Below, one piece after another: positions 9,015 to 17,351 of a DNA stretch of 64,000 bases. Position 1 is the first letter of the stretch. Every line of letters begins with the position of its first letter. Below the pieces are notes generated by a model. That model made no database searches. It was not told the origin of the DNA and saw only the letters and a list, made by a program, of their open reading frames with translations. The DNA is from Chitinophaga rhizosphaerae. GTDB lineage: Bacteria > Bacteroidota > Bacteroidia > Chitinophagales > Chitinophagaceae. The translations under genes were made by a program, and so were the position numbers. The stretch lies in contig NZ_RXLO01000013.1 of assembly GCF_003958645.1 (NCBI RefSeq), forward strand, positions 46,864 to 110,863, read 5' to 3'.

Positions 9015-10373
9015 ATGGCAGGAACACTGGAAAAGATCCGGCAGGCCTACCGCCTGTTCAAATCCATCGACTTCGACCAATTGAACAAACTCTCGAAGAA
9101 AGTGGATCTGCAGAAGGTAATGGAAGGGTTTTCAAAACTGGACGACAGGCAGTTGAAAGGTTTGATGAAGATGATGGAAGGCAGGAAGAAGGAAAAAGTG
9201 CTGCCGGAAATCAATGCTGATTTTTACGAATTGCATTTGCGCCTGAGCGATGAAGACCGGGCCCTTCAGCTGAAAGTCCGTGAATTCATGGAGCGCGAAA
9301 TTGCGCCGATCGTCAATAACTACTGGCTGCACGATGAGTTCCCGTATGAAGTGATCCCCAAATTCGCGGAGTTGAACGTTTGCGGCCTCACTTACCAGGG
9401 ATACGGTTGCCCCGGCAAATCGTTCCTCATGGAAGGCATCATCGCCATGGAAATGGGAAGGGTGGATGCGAGCATCGCTACATTCTTCGGTGTGCAGAGC
9501 GGCCTGGCCATGGGGTCCATTTACCTGTGCGGTTCGGAAGCGCAGAAGCAGGAATGGCTTCCCGGTATGCAGCAGTTCAAAACCATCGGCGCGTTCGGCC
9601 TCACGGAACCCGAAGTGGGCTCTGGCGCGGCGGGAGGCCTCACCGTTACCGCGCAGCGCACGGCCGACGGATGGGTGCTCAACGGCCAGAAGAAATGGAT
9701 CGGCAATGCCCCCTTCGCCGACGTTACCGTGATTTGGGCCAAAGACCTGGGAGACGGCGAAGTGAAAGGGTTCCTCGTGCGCAAGGGCACGCCCGGCTTC
9801 AATGTCGACAAGATCAAAGGCAAAATGGCCCTCCGCATCGTGCAGAACGGGCTCATCACCCTCGACAATTGCGTGGTGGAAGAAAAAGACCGGCTGCAAA
9901 ACGCCAATTCCTTCAAAGATACCGCCCGCGTGCTCCAGATGACCCGCGCCGGCGTGGCCTGGATGGCCGTTGGCTGCGCCCGCGGCGCCTATGAGAACGC
10001 GCTCGGTTACACCTTGAAAAGGAAACAGTTCGGCCGGTCCATCGCTTCGTTCCAGCTCATCCAGAACCACCTCGTGGAAATGCTCAGCAACCTCACCGCC
10101 ATGCAGTCGCTCGTATTTAGATTGTCGGAGTTGCAGGACCAGGGCCTGCTCAAAGACGAACACGCCTCCCTGGCGAAAGTTTTCTGTTCCCTCCGCACGC
10201 GCGACATCGTGAGCCGCGCCCGCGAAGTCATGGGCGGAAACGGCATTCTGCTCGAACATAATGTGGCGCGCTTCGTGGCCGATGCGGAAGCGATCTATTC
10301 CTACGAAGGCACCAAGGAAATCAATTCCCTCATCGTTGGCCGGGCCATCACCGGTTTCAGCGCATTCGTATAA
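9015..10373 (+). CDS. Acyl-CoA dehydrogenase, glutaryl-CoA dehydrogenase-like
   Basis: The 452-residue flavoenzyme has a charged, helical N-terminal extension of about 60 residues before the acyl-CoA dehydrogenase fold. FGLTEPEVGSGAAGG is the FAD/substrate motif, RKQFGRSIASFQLIQ the conserved segment of the C-terminal domain, and YEGTKEINSLIVGRAITG carries the catalytic glutamate as in glutaryl-CoA dehydrogenases. The reaction is FAD-dependent alpha,beta-dehydrogenation of an acyl-CoA. Substrate is uncertain, since Bacteroidota carry several related paralogs. It is monocistronic: an 89-base upstream gap and a strong terminator downstream. Confidence 0.85.
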   Translation: MAGTLEKIRQAYRLFKSIDFDQLNKLSKKVDLQKVMEGFSKLDDRQLKGLMKMMEGRKKEKVLPEINADFYELHLRLSDEDRALQLKVREFMEREIAPIVNNYWLHDEFPYEVIPKFAELNVCGLTYQGYGCPGKSFLMEGIIAMEMGRVDASIATFFGVQSGLAMGSIYLCGSEAQKQEWLPGMQQFKTIGAFGLTEPEVGSGAAGGLTVTAQRTADGWVLNGQKKWIGNAPFADVTVIWAKDLGDGEVKGFLVRKGTPGFNVDKIKGKMALRIVQNGLITLDNCVVEEKDRLQNANSFKDTARVLQMTRAGVAWMAVGCARGAYENALGYTLKRKQFGRSIASFQLIQNHLVEMLSNLTAMQSLVFRLSELQDQGLLKDEHASLAKVFCSLRTRDIVSRAREVMGGNGILLEHNVARFVADAEAIYSYEGTKEINSLIVGRAITGFSAFV

Positions 10374-10396
10374 CTTTACTAACCCATCAGCATAAC

Positions 10397-10429
10397 GCCG
10401 GCGTCAAATTTGGCGCCGGCTGTTTTTTT
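10397..10429 (+). terminator. Rho-independent terminator after the acyl-CoA dehydrogenase
   Basis: GCCGGCG (10397-10403) pairs with CGCCGGC (10414-10420), followed by TGTTTTTTT. It lies 24 bases past the stop codon. Confidence 0.9.
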
Positions 10430-10563
10430 GTGAAGCGCCTCCGGCCGGAGCGCCCGTCTGCATATAAAAATTCCTTAACTTACATATACTGAAGCATTGC
10501 CCCAATCCACGCACCATCAGCCGCGTATCGTTGTTCCTATTACCCCGGTCAAACCCCACTATC

Positions 10564-12147
10564 ATGCAATACTTTGATTTTCACACCCATCCCATCCTCA
10601 AACAGCTGTTCAGCGAATCCGGGACCGTTACCGATATGCTCGGCCGGAACGAAGTGAAAGTCCTGCAATCGCAGTGTACAGACATTCCCAACATCATCCA
10701 GTCACAAATCCACCCTTCGCAACTGGGCAATTACGCCGAAGGCGTGCTCCTGGGCATCGTGCTGTACAGTATGGAAAGCTACCTGGCCGCGGAGGTCATT
10801 CCCCTCCGGCAGCACCTCCGCGCGGGATCGCAGCACAAATTGTCGGAGCCGCTGCTCAAAAAGATCGTCCGCAACGAATACAAAGCCTACACCGATTTCC
10901 TCATCAACCGCACCCTTAACGCATATCTCGACAACAGCGATATCTTCAACGTGATAACGCGCGACACCTTCACAAACGGTCTTCGCACCGACCGGATCAA
11001 TATTTTCTTCGTGGTGGAAGGATGCCATTCATTTGTTGACAGTGTGAACCGGACCGGCCATGGGAAATTTTTCCCGGTCGATGAGATCGTCGATAACCTC
11101 GACCGGCTCCTGGCGCGGAATGTGCCCATCCTGGCCGTCAACCTCACGCACATGCAGCAATCCAGCCTTTGCAACCACGCATTCGGCATCCAGCTCACCG
11201 ATCCCAAACCGTTTTTCCCGACGGGCAACGGCATGGAGCCAGACGGGTATGCGGTGGCGCAGGCGCTGTTCGACCGCGGCATCCATCCCGACCTCAAACA
11301 TATGAGCTACAAATCGCGCCGCGATCTCATGCGGGCGGTAGACGGGGTGGGCAATACACCGCTCCATTCCCCGATGCCGCTGCTTTGTTCGCATGCGGGC
11401 TTTACCGGCATCCCGTTCGAAGCCTGGCCCGAATACGCCGCGCTGATAAGGGCAGAAGGGCCGGTGGTGCGCGTGGAAATGGCGAAAACGTTGTCGGTGG
11501 AAAGTAATCCATCGCCCATTTGTACGCCCACTTTCAACATGTCTACCATCAACCTGTTCGACGAAGAGATCGCCTGGATCGTAAGCCACGGCGGCATGAT
11601 CGGGCTATCGATGGACCGGCGCATCCTCGGCTACGTGGATCCGTTCGATGCGGACGTAGACGGCCGGCTGGACGGCGATTTTGTGGTGGATACGGAATTT
11701 ATTTCGCTGGCGGAGTGGGACGAATTACAAATCGATCTCGGCAAATACCGTAAAAAGGTGGATGCCGATCATTGCCTGACCGTGGCGCGACTGAAGAAGA
11801 ATTGGGAAGAACAGGGGATGCAGGAACGCTGGTACTTCGATCACATTTTCCTGCACCTGAAACATTTCTTCCAGACCTGTCTGCGGGCGGGCATTCCGCT
11901 CGAAACGTCCATCCGCCATATTACCATCGGCAGCGATTTCGACGGGCTCATCAATCCATTCATCACCATGCCCGGCGTGCGGGATATGGAACGCCTCAAA
12001 CGCACCATCCGCAACGAGTTTAAAGTATACCTGTCGCAATTGGAGGATGCGTCTGAATGGTGCGACGATCTCGATGTAGCCCAATTTGCGGAAAACCTCT
12101 TCTTCGAAAACGGTTACCGGTTCGTGAAAGATTTCATGGAGCGATAA
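10564..12147 (+). CDS. Peptidase M19 (membrane dipeptidase) family protein
   Basis: The 527-residue product starts MQYFDFHTHP, placing the first metal-binding His pair at the N-terminus. VEGCHSF, NLTHM, DLKHMS, LLCSHAGF and IGSDFDGLINP follow the order of metal and substrate motifs in renal-dipeptidase-like M19 enzymes (zinc TIM barrels). It is longer than classic members (about 350-400 residues), with insertions between motifs. There is no signal peptide from this start; an upstream in-frame ATG at 10531 adds 11 residues without making one. A cytoplasmic dipeptidase-like hydrolase is likely, but the substrate is unproven. Confidence 0.75.
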   Translation: MQYFDFHTHPILKQLFSESGTVTDMLGRNEVKVLQSQCTDIPNIIQSQIHPSQLGNYAEGVLLGIVLYSMESYLAAEVIPLRQHLRAGSQHKLSEPLLKKIVRNEYKAYTDFLINRTLNAYLDNSDIFNVITRDTFTNGLRTDRINIFFVVEGCHSFVDSVNRTGHGKFFPVDEIVDNLDRLLARNVPILAVNLTHMQQSSLCNHAFGIQLTDPKPFFPTGNGMEPDGYAVAQALFDRGIHPDLKHMSYKSRRDLMRAVDGVGNTPLHSPMPLLCSHAGFTGIPFEAWPEYAALIRAEGPVVRVEMAKTLSVESNPSPICTPTFNMSTINLFDEEIAWIVSHGGMIGLSMDRRILGYVDPFDADVDGRLDGDFVVDTEFISLAEWDELQIDLGKYRKKVDADHCLTVARLKKNWEEQGMQERWYFDHIFLHLKHFFQTCLRAGIPLETSIRHITIGSDFDGLINPFITMPGVRDMERLKRTIRNEFKVYLSQLEDASEWCDDLDVAQFAENLFFENGYRFVKDFMER

Positions 12148-12176
12148 AGAAAGGGCCGGCCCAAATGAGCCAGCCC
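12144..12176 (-). terminator. Terminator of the persulfide dioxygenase gene
   Basis: On the minus strand GGGCTGGC (12176-12169) pairs with GCCGGCCC (12160-12153) with one mismatch, followed by TTTCTTTAT. It lies 25 bases past the stop of the minus-strand gene and overlaps the end of the convergent peptidase gene. Confidence 0.65.
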
Positions 12177-12201
12177 GACTTAACCTGATGCGTACGGGCA
12201 T

Positions 12202-13521
12202 TTAGCCCGGAAATGTCTTTACGGTTTCCCCGAGATCGAATACCATGGCTTCGGGAAGCGCAGCGGCTACGATGCTGCTGCCGGCTGCGCTGCGGTATCC
12301 GCCGGCGCAATGTACCACGATGGGTTTGCCTGCGGGTATCTCGCCCGTTCTTTCGCGGAGCTGATGTAGCGGAATGGTGATGGCTCCGGGGAAAAGAAGG
12401 CCTGCGGCGGTTTCTGAAGTATTGCGCACGTCTACGACCGTGTAGTTTTCCGGATGCTTGCGGAATGCATCCACATCCAGCTGGGGCGTTACGGTCGTGC
12501 CTCCCTTGGTGATGCAGGTACCGGCGATGAAGGACTCGTAGCCGATTTTGGCGGTCCTGCGGATGAGCGCGTCGAGGCTGGCGGCGTCGCCGGCGAGGAG
12601 CACATAGGGCTCATCGGGCGCCACGATGCTGCCCAGCCAGGTTTCGAACTTGCCGCCGTCCTGCAGGTTGATGGCCCCTGGCATGTGGCCTTCCTTGAAT
12701 ATGTTTTCCGGTCGCGTGTCGATCACAACGGCGTTGGATTGCACGCAGCCGGGTACTTTTTTGATAGCGGTTTCCAGGTCTTCCGCGCCTTTGCGGTTGA
12801 TGGAAACATCGTACGGAAAGTATTTCGGGATGAAGGGTTGCTCGGAAAGCAGGGCTTCTACGAATTCGGCTTCCGTCATGTCCTGCAGCGACCAGTTTGT
12901 TTGTTTTTGTTCGCCGATAGTGGCGCTGGTGGCAGACGACAGGTTTTTGCCGCAGAGCGATCCCGAGCCGTGTGCAGGGTAGATTACCACCTCGTCGGGC
13001 AGGGTCATGAGTTGCACGCGGAGACTGTGGTACATGTCTTTGGCGAGGGCTTCGCGTTTGGCGGATACCTTACCGGTTTTCTCGCGAAGGTCTGGCCGGC
13101 CGCAATCGCCGATGAACAGGGTGTCTCCCGTGAACACGGCGGTGGGTTGGCCGTTTTCTTCGAGCACGATGCTGATGCTGTCTGGCGAGTGGCCCGGAGT
13201 GTTGAGGGCCTTCAGTACAGCGCCTCCGCCGAGGGAAATGGTATCGCCGTTATCGAATGTGGTATGCGGATAAGTGGCTTCGAGGATGCGGGAGCAATAG
13301 ACCGTGGCGCCCATGGCCTTGTGCAGTTCCAGGTGGCAGCTTACGAAATCGGCATGGGGATGCGTTTCGATGATGCCGGTAATGTTGGAACCTTCGGCCG
13401 CAGCGTATTCCAGGTAAGGAAGCGGGTCGCGCCCCGGATCTACCAGCACGGTGCCTTCCGGGCCTGTGATGGCATAAGAGAAATGTGCGAGTGCATTATC
13501 TTCGAATTGTCTGATTTTCAT
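12202..13521 (-). CDS. CstB-like persulfide dioxygenase/sulfurtransferase (MBL-pseudorhodanese-rhodanese)
   Basis: The 439-residue protein has three domains. An N-terminal metallo-beta-lactamase fold of the ETHE1 persulfide dioxygenase type has ETHPHADFVSCH (His54, His56, Asp58), NTPGHSPDSIS and FTGDTLFIGDCGRPDL. A central rhodanese-like domain (about 260-345) lacks an active-site Cys. A C-terminal rhodanese (about 355-439) has the catalytic loop CAGGYRS with Cys405. This order matches CstB of the Staphylococcus aureus sulfide-detoxification operon, which oxidises low-molecular-weight persulfide and forms thiosulfate. It is cytoplasmic. The neighbours upstream are sulfur-compound transporters, which agrees with this role. 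A CRP-like operator precedes it. Confidence 0.85.
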   Translation of the reverse strand: MKIRQFEDNALAHFSYAITGPEGTVLVDPGRDPLPYLEYAAAEGSNITGIIETHPHADFVSCHLELHKAMGATVYCSRILEATYPHTTFDNGDTISLGGGAVLKALNTPGHSPDSISIVLEENGQPTAVFTGDTLFIGDCGRPDLREKTGKVSAKREALAKDMYHSLRVQLMTLPDEVVIYPAHGSGSLCGKNLSSATSATIGEQKQTNWSLQDMTEAEFVEALLSEQPFIPKYFPYDVSINRKGAEDLETAIKKVPGCVQSNAVVIDTRPENIFKEGHMPGAINLQDGGKFETWLGSIVAPDEPYVLLAGDAASLDALIRRTAKIGYESFIAGTCITKGGTTVTPQLDVDAFRKHPENYTVVDVRNTSETAAGLLFPGAITIPLHQLRERTGEIPAGKPIVVHCAGGYRSAAGSSIVAAALPEAMVFDLGETVKTFPG

Positions 13522-13535
13522 TGCTTTCGTTTTTA

Positions 13536-13580
13536 CAAATTTCGGAATTGATCCTGGCTGGTACGGTGACTGCGGTCACC
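13536..13580 (-). promoter_or_regulatory. CRP-like operator and -7 box for the persulfide dioxygenase gene
   Basis: GGTGAC-N4-GTCACC at 13565-13580 is a perfect palindrome with a GTGA-N6-TCAC core, the spacing of CRP-family sites. On the minus strand a -7-like box GAAATTTG lies at 13543-13536, 15 bases before the ATG. The palindrome centre is 36.5 bp upstream of the last base of the box, the same as at the tauE promoter. A related shorter palindrome, TGACGGCCGTCA, is at 13615-13626. Confidence 0.65.
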
Positions 13581-13652
13581 ATGCAAAAGTCCTGCAAATC
13601 CGGAGCCTGTGCATTGACGGCCGTCATCGTCCCGACTGATTTCATACCGCAG

Positions 13653-14063
13653 TCAATGTGGCAGTTTCTCCCGGAAGCGGCCGTAGAGCCACGTTCCCGC
13701 GATGGCCGCCAGGATGGTGACGCCCACCGCCGCCGCGCCGGTACCTGCCTGCGCGAACAGGGGGCCGGGGCAGGCGCCCGTCATGGCCCAGCCGAGGCCG
13801 AAGAGCAGGCCGCCGTAAATCTGTCCTTTGTTGAATTTCTTCTCCGGGATCACGACCGTTTCGCCGTGGATGGTTTTGATATTGAACCGGCGGATGAGCC
13901 AGACAGACAACAGGCCCGTGGCCACGGCGCTGCCGATGATGCCGTACATGTGGAACGATTGCATCCGGAACATTTCCTGTATCCGGAACCAGCTGATCAT
14001 TTCCGCTTTTACGAGCACGATGCCGAAAAGCACGCCGAAGAGCAGGTATTTTATATATTTCAT
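13653..14063 (-). CDS. YeeE/YedE family transporter half (DUF6691-like)
   Basis: The 136-residue membrane protein has about four hydrophobic segments. It contains the conserved GWAMTGACPGPLFAQAG signature of YeeE/YedE sulfur-transport proteins, with its Cys in the membrane loop. In many Bacteroidota YeeE/YedE occurs as two half-size genes, and this is the C-terminal type. The characterised relative YeeE imports thiosulfate; this paralog's cargo is not known. It starts 12 bases after the other half and is probably translationally linked to it. A 131-base gap with the CRP-like operator separates it from the persulfide dioxygenase. Confidence 0.8.
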   Translation of the reverse strand: MKYIKYLLFGVLFGIVLVKAEMISWFRIQEMFRMQSFHMYGIIGSAVATGLLSVWLIRRFNIKTIHGETVVIPEKKFNKGQIYGGLLFGLGWAMTGACPGPLFAQAGTGAAAVGVTILAAIAGTWLYGRFREKLPH

Positions 14064-14075
14064 ATTATCTGGAGT

Positions 14076-14639
14076 TTATAATGCGAGAATCTGGGGAAGG
14101 ATGAGATTGGCCATGAGAAAGCCCCCGGCCATGAACGCGATGGTTGCCACCAGCGACGGCCATTGCAGGCTGGACAGGCCCATGATCGAATGCCCGCTCG
14201 TACAGCCGCCGGCGTAGCGGGTGCCGAAACCCACGAGCAGTCCGCCCCCTATCATCAAGATCAATCCTCTCAATGTAAAAATCTGGTCGATGCCGAACAG
14301 TGAAGACGGAACGATCGCGGCTTCGGGATGCACGCCGTGTAGGCTCAATTCTGCCGCCAGCGCGGGATGGATGCTGGCCGGTTGTCCGTTGCCGAGCCAC
14401 TGTGCCGCAACGACCCCGCCTGCGAGGATGCCCAGCGCGAAAATGAGGTTCCAGGATTCTTTTCGCCAGTTGTAGTTGAAGAAGGAAATGTTGGCCGGCG
14501 CGCAGGCGGCGCAGATGTGCCGGAAGTTGGAACTGATGCCGAAGGTTTTGTTGCCCGTTAGCAGCAACGCCGGCACGAGGAGGCCGATCAGCGGCCCGGC
14601 CACGTACCATGGCCATGGTTGTTGGAGAAATGCTATCAT
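14076..14639 (-). CDS. YeeE/YedE family transporter half
   Basis: The 187-residue membrane protein has four to five hydrophobic segments and the conserved GTRYAGGCTSGHSIMGLS motif, whose Cys is part of the sulfur-passing path in YeeE. A second Cys pair (HICAACAP, about residues 41-48) lies in the first loop. Its ATG overlaps the TGA of the tauE gene in an ATGA junction, so the two are co-translated. Together with the downstream half it would make one sulfur-compound channel in the inner membrane. Start MIAFLQQPWPW is fixed by the overlap. Confidence 0.85.
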   Translation of the reverse strand: MIAFLQQPWPWYVAGPLIGLLVPALLLTGNKTFGISSNFRHICAACAPANISFFNYNWRKESWNLIFALGILAGGVVAAQWLGNGQPASIHPALAAELSLHGVHPEAAIVPSSLFGIDQIFTLRGLILMIGGGLLVGFGTRYAGGCTSGHSIMGLSSLQWPSLVATIAFMAGGFLMANLILPQILAL

Positions 14640-15418
14640 GTGTTGAGTTCTTTAAAAATGATAAATACCGCCATCGCCAGCACGAACCAGCCGAACCCTT
14701 TGCGGAGGCCCGTCGTGGAAATGCGTTGCGATATCCTCGCGCCCATGGCCATGCCAACGAGCGCCAGGGCGGAAAGCGTGAGCAGCAGCGGCCATTTCAG
14801 CTCGAAATGCCCCACGTCTCCCGCGAACCCCGCCAGGGAATTCAGTGCAATGATGAAAAGACTGGTGCCGGCAGCGGTGCGCATGGGCATCTTCAGCAGG
14901 TTCACCAGCGCCGGGATGAGCAGGAAGCCGCCACCTGCGCCCAGGAGCCCCGTCACCACGCCGGTTCCCGCGCCGTAAAACAGGAGCGGCCATTTCCCGG
15001 GAACCGGTGTTCCCGTTTCCTGCGCCTTGCTGCGGATCATCGACCACGCTGCGGCCAGCATGAGGGCGGAAAGCAGCAGCATCATGGCCATGTCGCGGGA
15101 AAGGGTAAAGCTACCGGATGTGAAAAGCGTTGCGGGAATGGCGGGGAGCAAAAAATGCCGGGTCAGTAACACCGACGCCACGCTGGATATACCGAACAGC
15201 AAGCCCGTGGCTACGGAAATCTCCCGCCGGCGATAGCTGCCCGCCGCACCGGCAAGACTGGTACTGCCCACGATAAAAAGAGAATAGGTGGTAGCCAGGG
15301 CCGGTTCCAGCCTGAAAAGGTACACGAGTACGGGCATGGTAAGGATGGAGCCCCCGCTGCCCGTGAGCCCCAGGGAGATGCCGATGAGTATTGCCGCTAT
15401 GTAGCCCGTCCATTCCAT
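14636..15418 (-). CDS. Sulfite exporter TauE/SafE family permease
   Basis: The 260-residue product has seven to eight membrane segments. It carries the GLTGSGGSILTMPVL repeat near the N-terminus and the matching GLLGAGGGFLLIPALV repeat after residue 150, the two-fold signature of TauE/SafE permeases. Members export sulfite, sulfoacetate or related anions. In the staphylococcal cst operon a TauE protein accompanies CstB, which supports a role in sulfur oxyanion export here. The ATG at 15418 (MEWTGYIAAILIG) is preferred; a TTG at 15442 is in frame. It is the first gene behind a CRP-like operator. Confidence 0.85.
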   Translation of the reverse strand: MEWTGYIAAILIGISLGLTGSGGSILTMPVLVYLFRLEPALATTYSLFIVGSTSLAGAAGSYRRREISVATGLLFGISSVASVLLTRHFLLPAIPATLFTSGSFTLSRDMAMMLLLSALMLAAAWSMIRSKAQETGTPVPGKWPLLFYGAGTGVVTGLLGAGGGFLLIPALVNLLKMPMRTAAGTSLFIIALNSLAGFAGDVGHFELKWPLLLTLSALALVGMAMGARISQRISTTGLRKGFGWFVLAMAVFIIFKELNT

Positions 15419-15439
15419 GCAGGTACTTTTTTGATCCTG

Positions 15440-15484
15440 CAAATGTCCGGAACGAAGGCGGCAACGATGGTGACCCAGGTCACC
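15440..15484 (-). promoter_or_regulatory. CRP-like operator and -7 box in front of tauE
   Basis: GGTGAC-N4-GTCACC at 15469-15484 is a perfect palindrome starting two bases past the end of the regulator gene. On the minus strand the -7-like box GACATTTG lies at 15447-15440. Palindrome centre to last base of the box is 36.5 bp, identical to the spacing at 13536-13580, as expected for an activator bound near -41. Confidence 0.65.
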
Positions 15485-15485
15485 G

Positions 15486-16121
15486 TTACAACATCTCGAT
15501 GTACTGGCGGTGTAATTTGACCTTCCCCTGCTGCTCGAGCTTTTTCAGCAGCCGGCTGATCACTTCGCGGGAAGAGTGAAGGTCTGTAGCGATCTCGCCA
15601 TGCGTGATGTGGAGTTTGGAGGTGCCGAGTTTTTCGCGCTGGTTGCCGAGGTAATACACCAGGCGCTCGTCCATGGCGCGGAAGGCGATGTGATCGATGA
15701 GGGTGAGGAGCTCCTCGAACCGCTCGCGGTAGGTTTCCACCACGAAATTATACCAGCCTTTGTACCGCTGCATGAAATTTTCCATGAATTTCACGGGCAC
15801 CAGGATCACCGTACTGTCTTCGATGGCTTTGAGCATGACGCCGCTGGTTTCCTGCTGCTGCCCGCAGATCATGGACAGGGCACAGGCGTTCCCGGGCTCG
15901 AGGTAATACATGAAAATCTCGCCTTCGTCGTGCCCTTCGCGGTAGAGTTTCAGCCGGCCTTCGGCTACCAATACCGTGGAGCGGATATTTTGGCCCGTGC
16001 GCATGAGGGTTTCTCCTGCGGGGATGTTCCTGATCTCTGCAATTTCCGCCATTTCCGCTTTCAATTCCGGTTCGAACTGCGGAAAATGGGCGTCCAAATA
16101 AGCACGTGTGTCCATCATCAT
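15486..16121 (-). CDS. Crp/Fnr family transcriptional regulator
   Basis: The 211-residue protein has a cyclic-nucleotide-binding-like beta-roll (about 20-120), a long dimerisation helix (about 120-150) and a C-terminal winged helix (150-211). The recognition helix SSREVISRLLKKLE places Arg185, Glu186 and Arg190 in the R-E-x-x-x-R pattern by which E. coli CRP reads GTGA half-sites. That agrees with the GTGA-N6-TCAC palindromes next to this gene. There is no FNR-type N-terminal Cys cluster, but Cys80 and Cys86 lie in the sensor domain and could be thiol sensors (inference). It begins eight bases after pncB and probably belongs to the same transcript, upstream of the sulfur genes it is likely to control. 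Confidence 0.85.
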   Translation of the reverse strand: MMMDTRAYLDAHFPQFEPELKAEMAEIAEIRNIPAGETLMRTGQNIRSTVLVAEGRLKLYREGHDEGEIFMYYLEPGNACALSMICGQQQETSGVMLKAIEDSTVILVPVKFMENFMQRYKGWYNFVVETYRERFEELLTLIDHIAFRAMDERLVYYLGNQREKLGTSKLHITHGEIATDLHSSREVISRLLKKLEQQGKVKLHRQYIEML

Positions 16122-16129
16122 CCCCCAAT

Positions 16130-17308
16130 TTACGCATTTTGCGCATCATCAATGCCCAGCACCAGTTTCGCCTGTCGGATCATTTCCCCGCTGCCGGTAT
16201 ATTTGCCGGGTTCGTCGGAAAGCTTCACGACTTCGGTCCATTCGCCGTTATGCGGACTGGTAGCCGTCATTTTGATGACGATGTTCATAGCTGCGGGCCC
16301 GGCGTCGTTGGTAAGACTGGTCCCGATCCCGAACGACATCCCGATCCTGCCCCTGCAATGCTCCGCGATCCGCGCCACTTTTTCCACGTTGAGGCCGTCG
16401 GAAAAAATGATGGTTTTGCTGAGGGGATCGATGCCCATTTTTTTGTAATGCCGGATCACTTTGTCTGCAAATACGAGCGGGTCGCCGCTGTCGTGCCGCA
16501 CGCCGTCAAACAGTTTGGAGTACATTTTATCGAACTGGCCGAGGAAAACGTCGGTGGTATACGTGTCTGACAGTGCGATGCCCAGATCGCCGCGGTACAC
16601 ATCCACCCAATGCTGCAAACCCATCGCGTTCGACATTTTGAAGCCGAACCTTGCGGCGTGGAACATGAACCATTCGTGTGCATGCGTGCCGATGGGCTTC
16701 GTCTGGAACATCATGGCGAGATGAACGTTGCTGGTGCCGATGAAAGTGCCGGTCCCGAATTCCTTCAACGCTTCCACCACCAGTTTATGCACTTTGTACG
16801 AATACCTGCGCCGCGTCCCGAAATCCGCTACCGTTACGCCCAAATGCCGGTACCGTTCTATTTTTTGCCGGGTGTTGTCGAGAATGGCTTCGTTGGAAAT
16901 CCTTTCCGCATGGCCCAGCATGTAAAACAGTTCGCAAATGAGTGACATCACGGGCACTTCCCACAGAATGGCGCGGTACCAAAGTCCTTCCACGCCCACT
17001 TCCAGCTGATCGCCATCCTGCGAAATATGCACCTCTTCGGGGTTGTAGCGATAACCTTCCAGGAAATCGAGGTACACGGGGTCGAGGTAGGGGCAGGTGA
17101 GCTGGAGGAAGTGTTTTTCCTTTCGGGTGAGCTGCAGGCCGGCCATATCGTCTACGGCTTTCCGGAGCGCATCGGCGAAGCCGGGCGGGAAGGAATGCCG
17201 GCCGCGGTTGATGAAGCGGTAACGCGCGCGGGCGTACGGGAACAGCCGGATAACGCCCTGCTGCATGGTGAACTTGTAGAAGTCGTTGTCGAGGATCGAA
17301 GATAGCAT
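16130..17308 (-). CDS. pncB: Nicotinate phosphoribosyltransferase
   Basis: The 392-residue enzyme converts nicotinate and PRPP to nicotinate mononucleotide in NAD salvage (Preiss-Handler route). Family motifs are clear: LDNDFYKFTMQQGV at the N-terminus, FGTRRRYSYKVHKLVV, GTSNVHLAM, AHEWFMFHAARFG, GVRHDSGDP and IIFSDGLNV. Length fits the bacterial PncB type of about 400 residues. I use the ATG at 17308 because it starts the conserved MLSSILDNDFYKF; the frame continues 30 residues upstream but through poorly coding sequence. It sits eight bases before the Crp/Fnr gene and 43 bases after the PFF-motif protein. No functional link with sulfur genes is obvious. Confidence 0.92.
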   Translation of the reverse strand: MLSSILDNDFYKFTMQQGVIRLFPYARARYRFINRGRHSFPPGFADALRKAVDDMAGLQLTRKEKHFLQLTCPYLDPVYLDFLEGYRYNPEEVHISQDGDQLEVGVEGLWYRAILWEVPVMSLICELFYMLGHAERISNEAILDNTRQKIERYRHLGVTVADFGTRRRYSYKVHKLVVEALKEFGTGTFIGTSNVHLAMMFQTKPIGTHAHEWFMFHAARFGFKMSNAMGLQHWVDVYRGDLGIALSDTYTTDVFLGQFDKMYSKLFDGVRHDSGDPLVFADKVIRHYKKMGIDPLSKTIIFSDGLNVEKVARIAEHCRGRIGMSFGIGTSLTNDAGPAAMNIVIKMTATSPHNGEWTEVVKLSDEPGKYTGSGEMIRQAKLVLGIDDAQNA

Positions 17309-17351
17309 AGTGAAGAAATAACGCTGCCCGGGGGTAGAATGTTTCGCCGGG

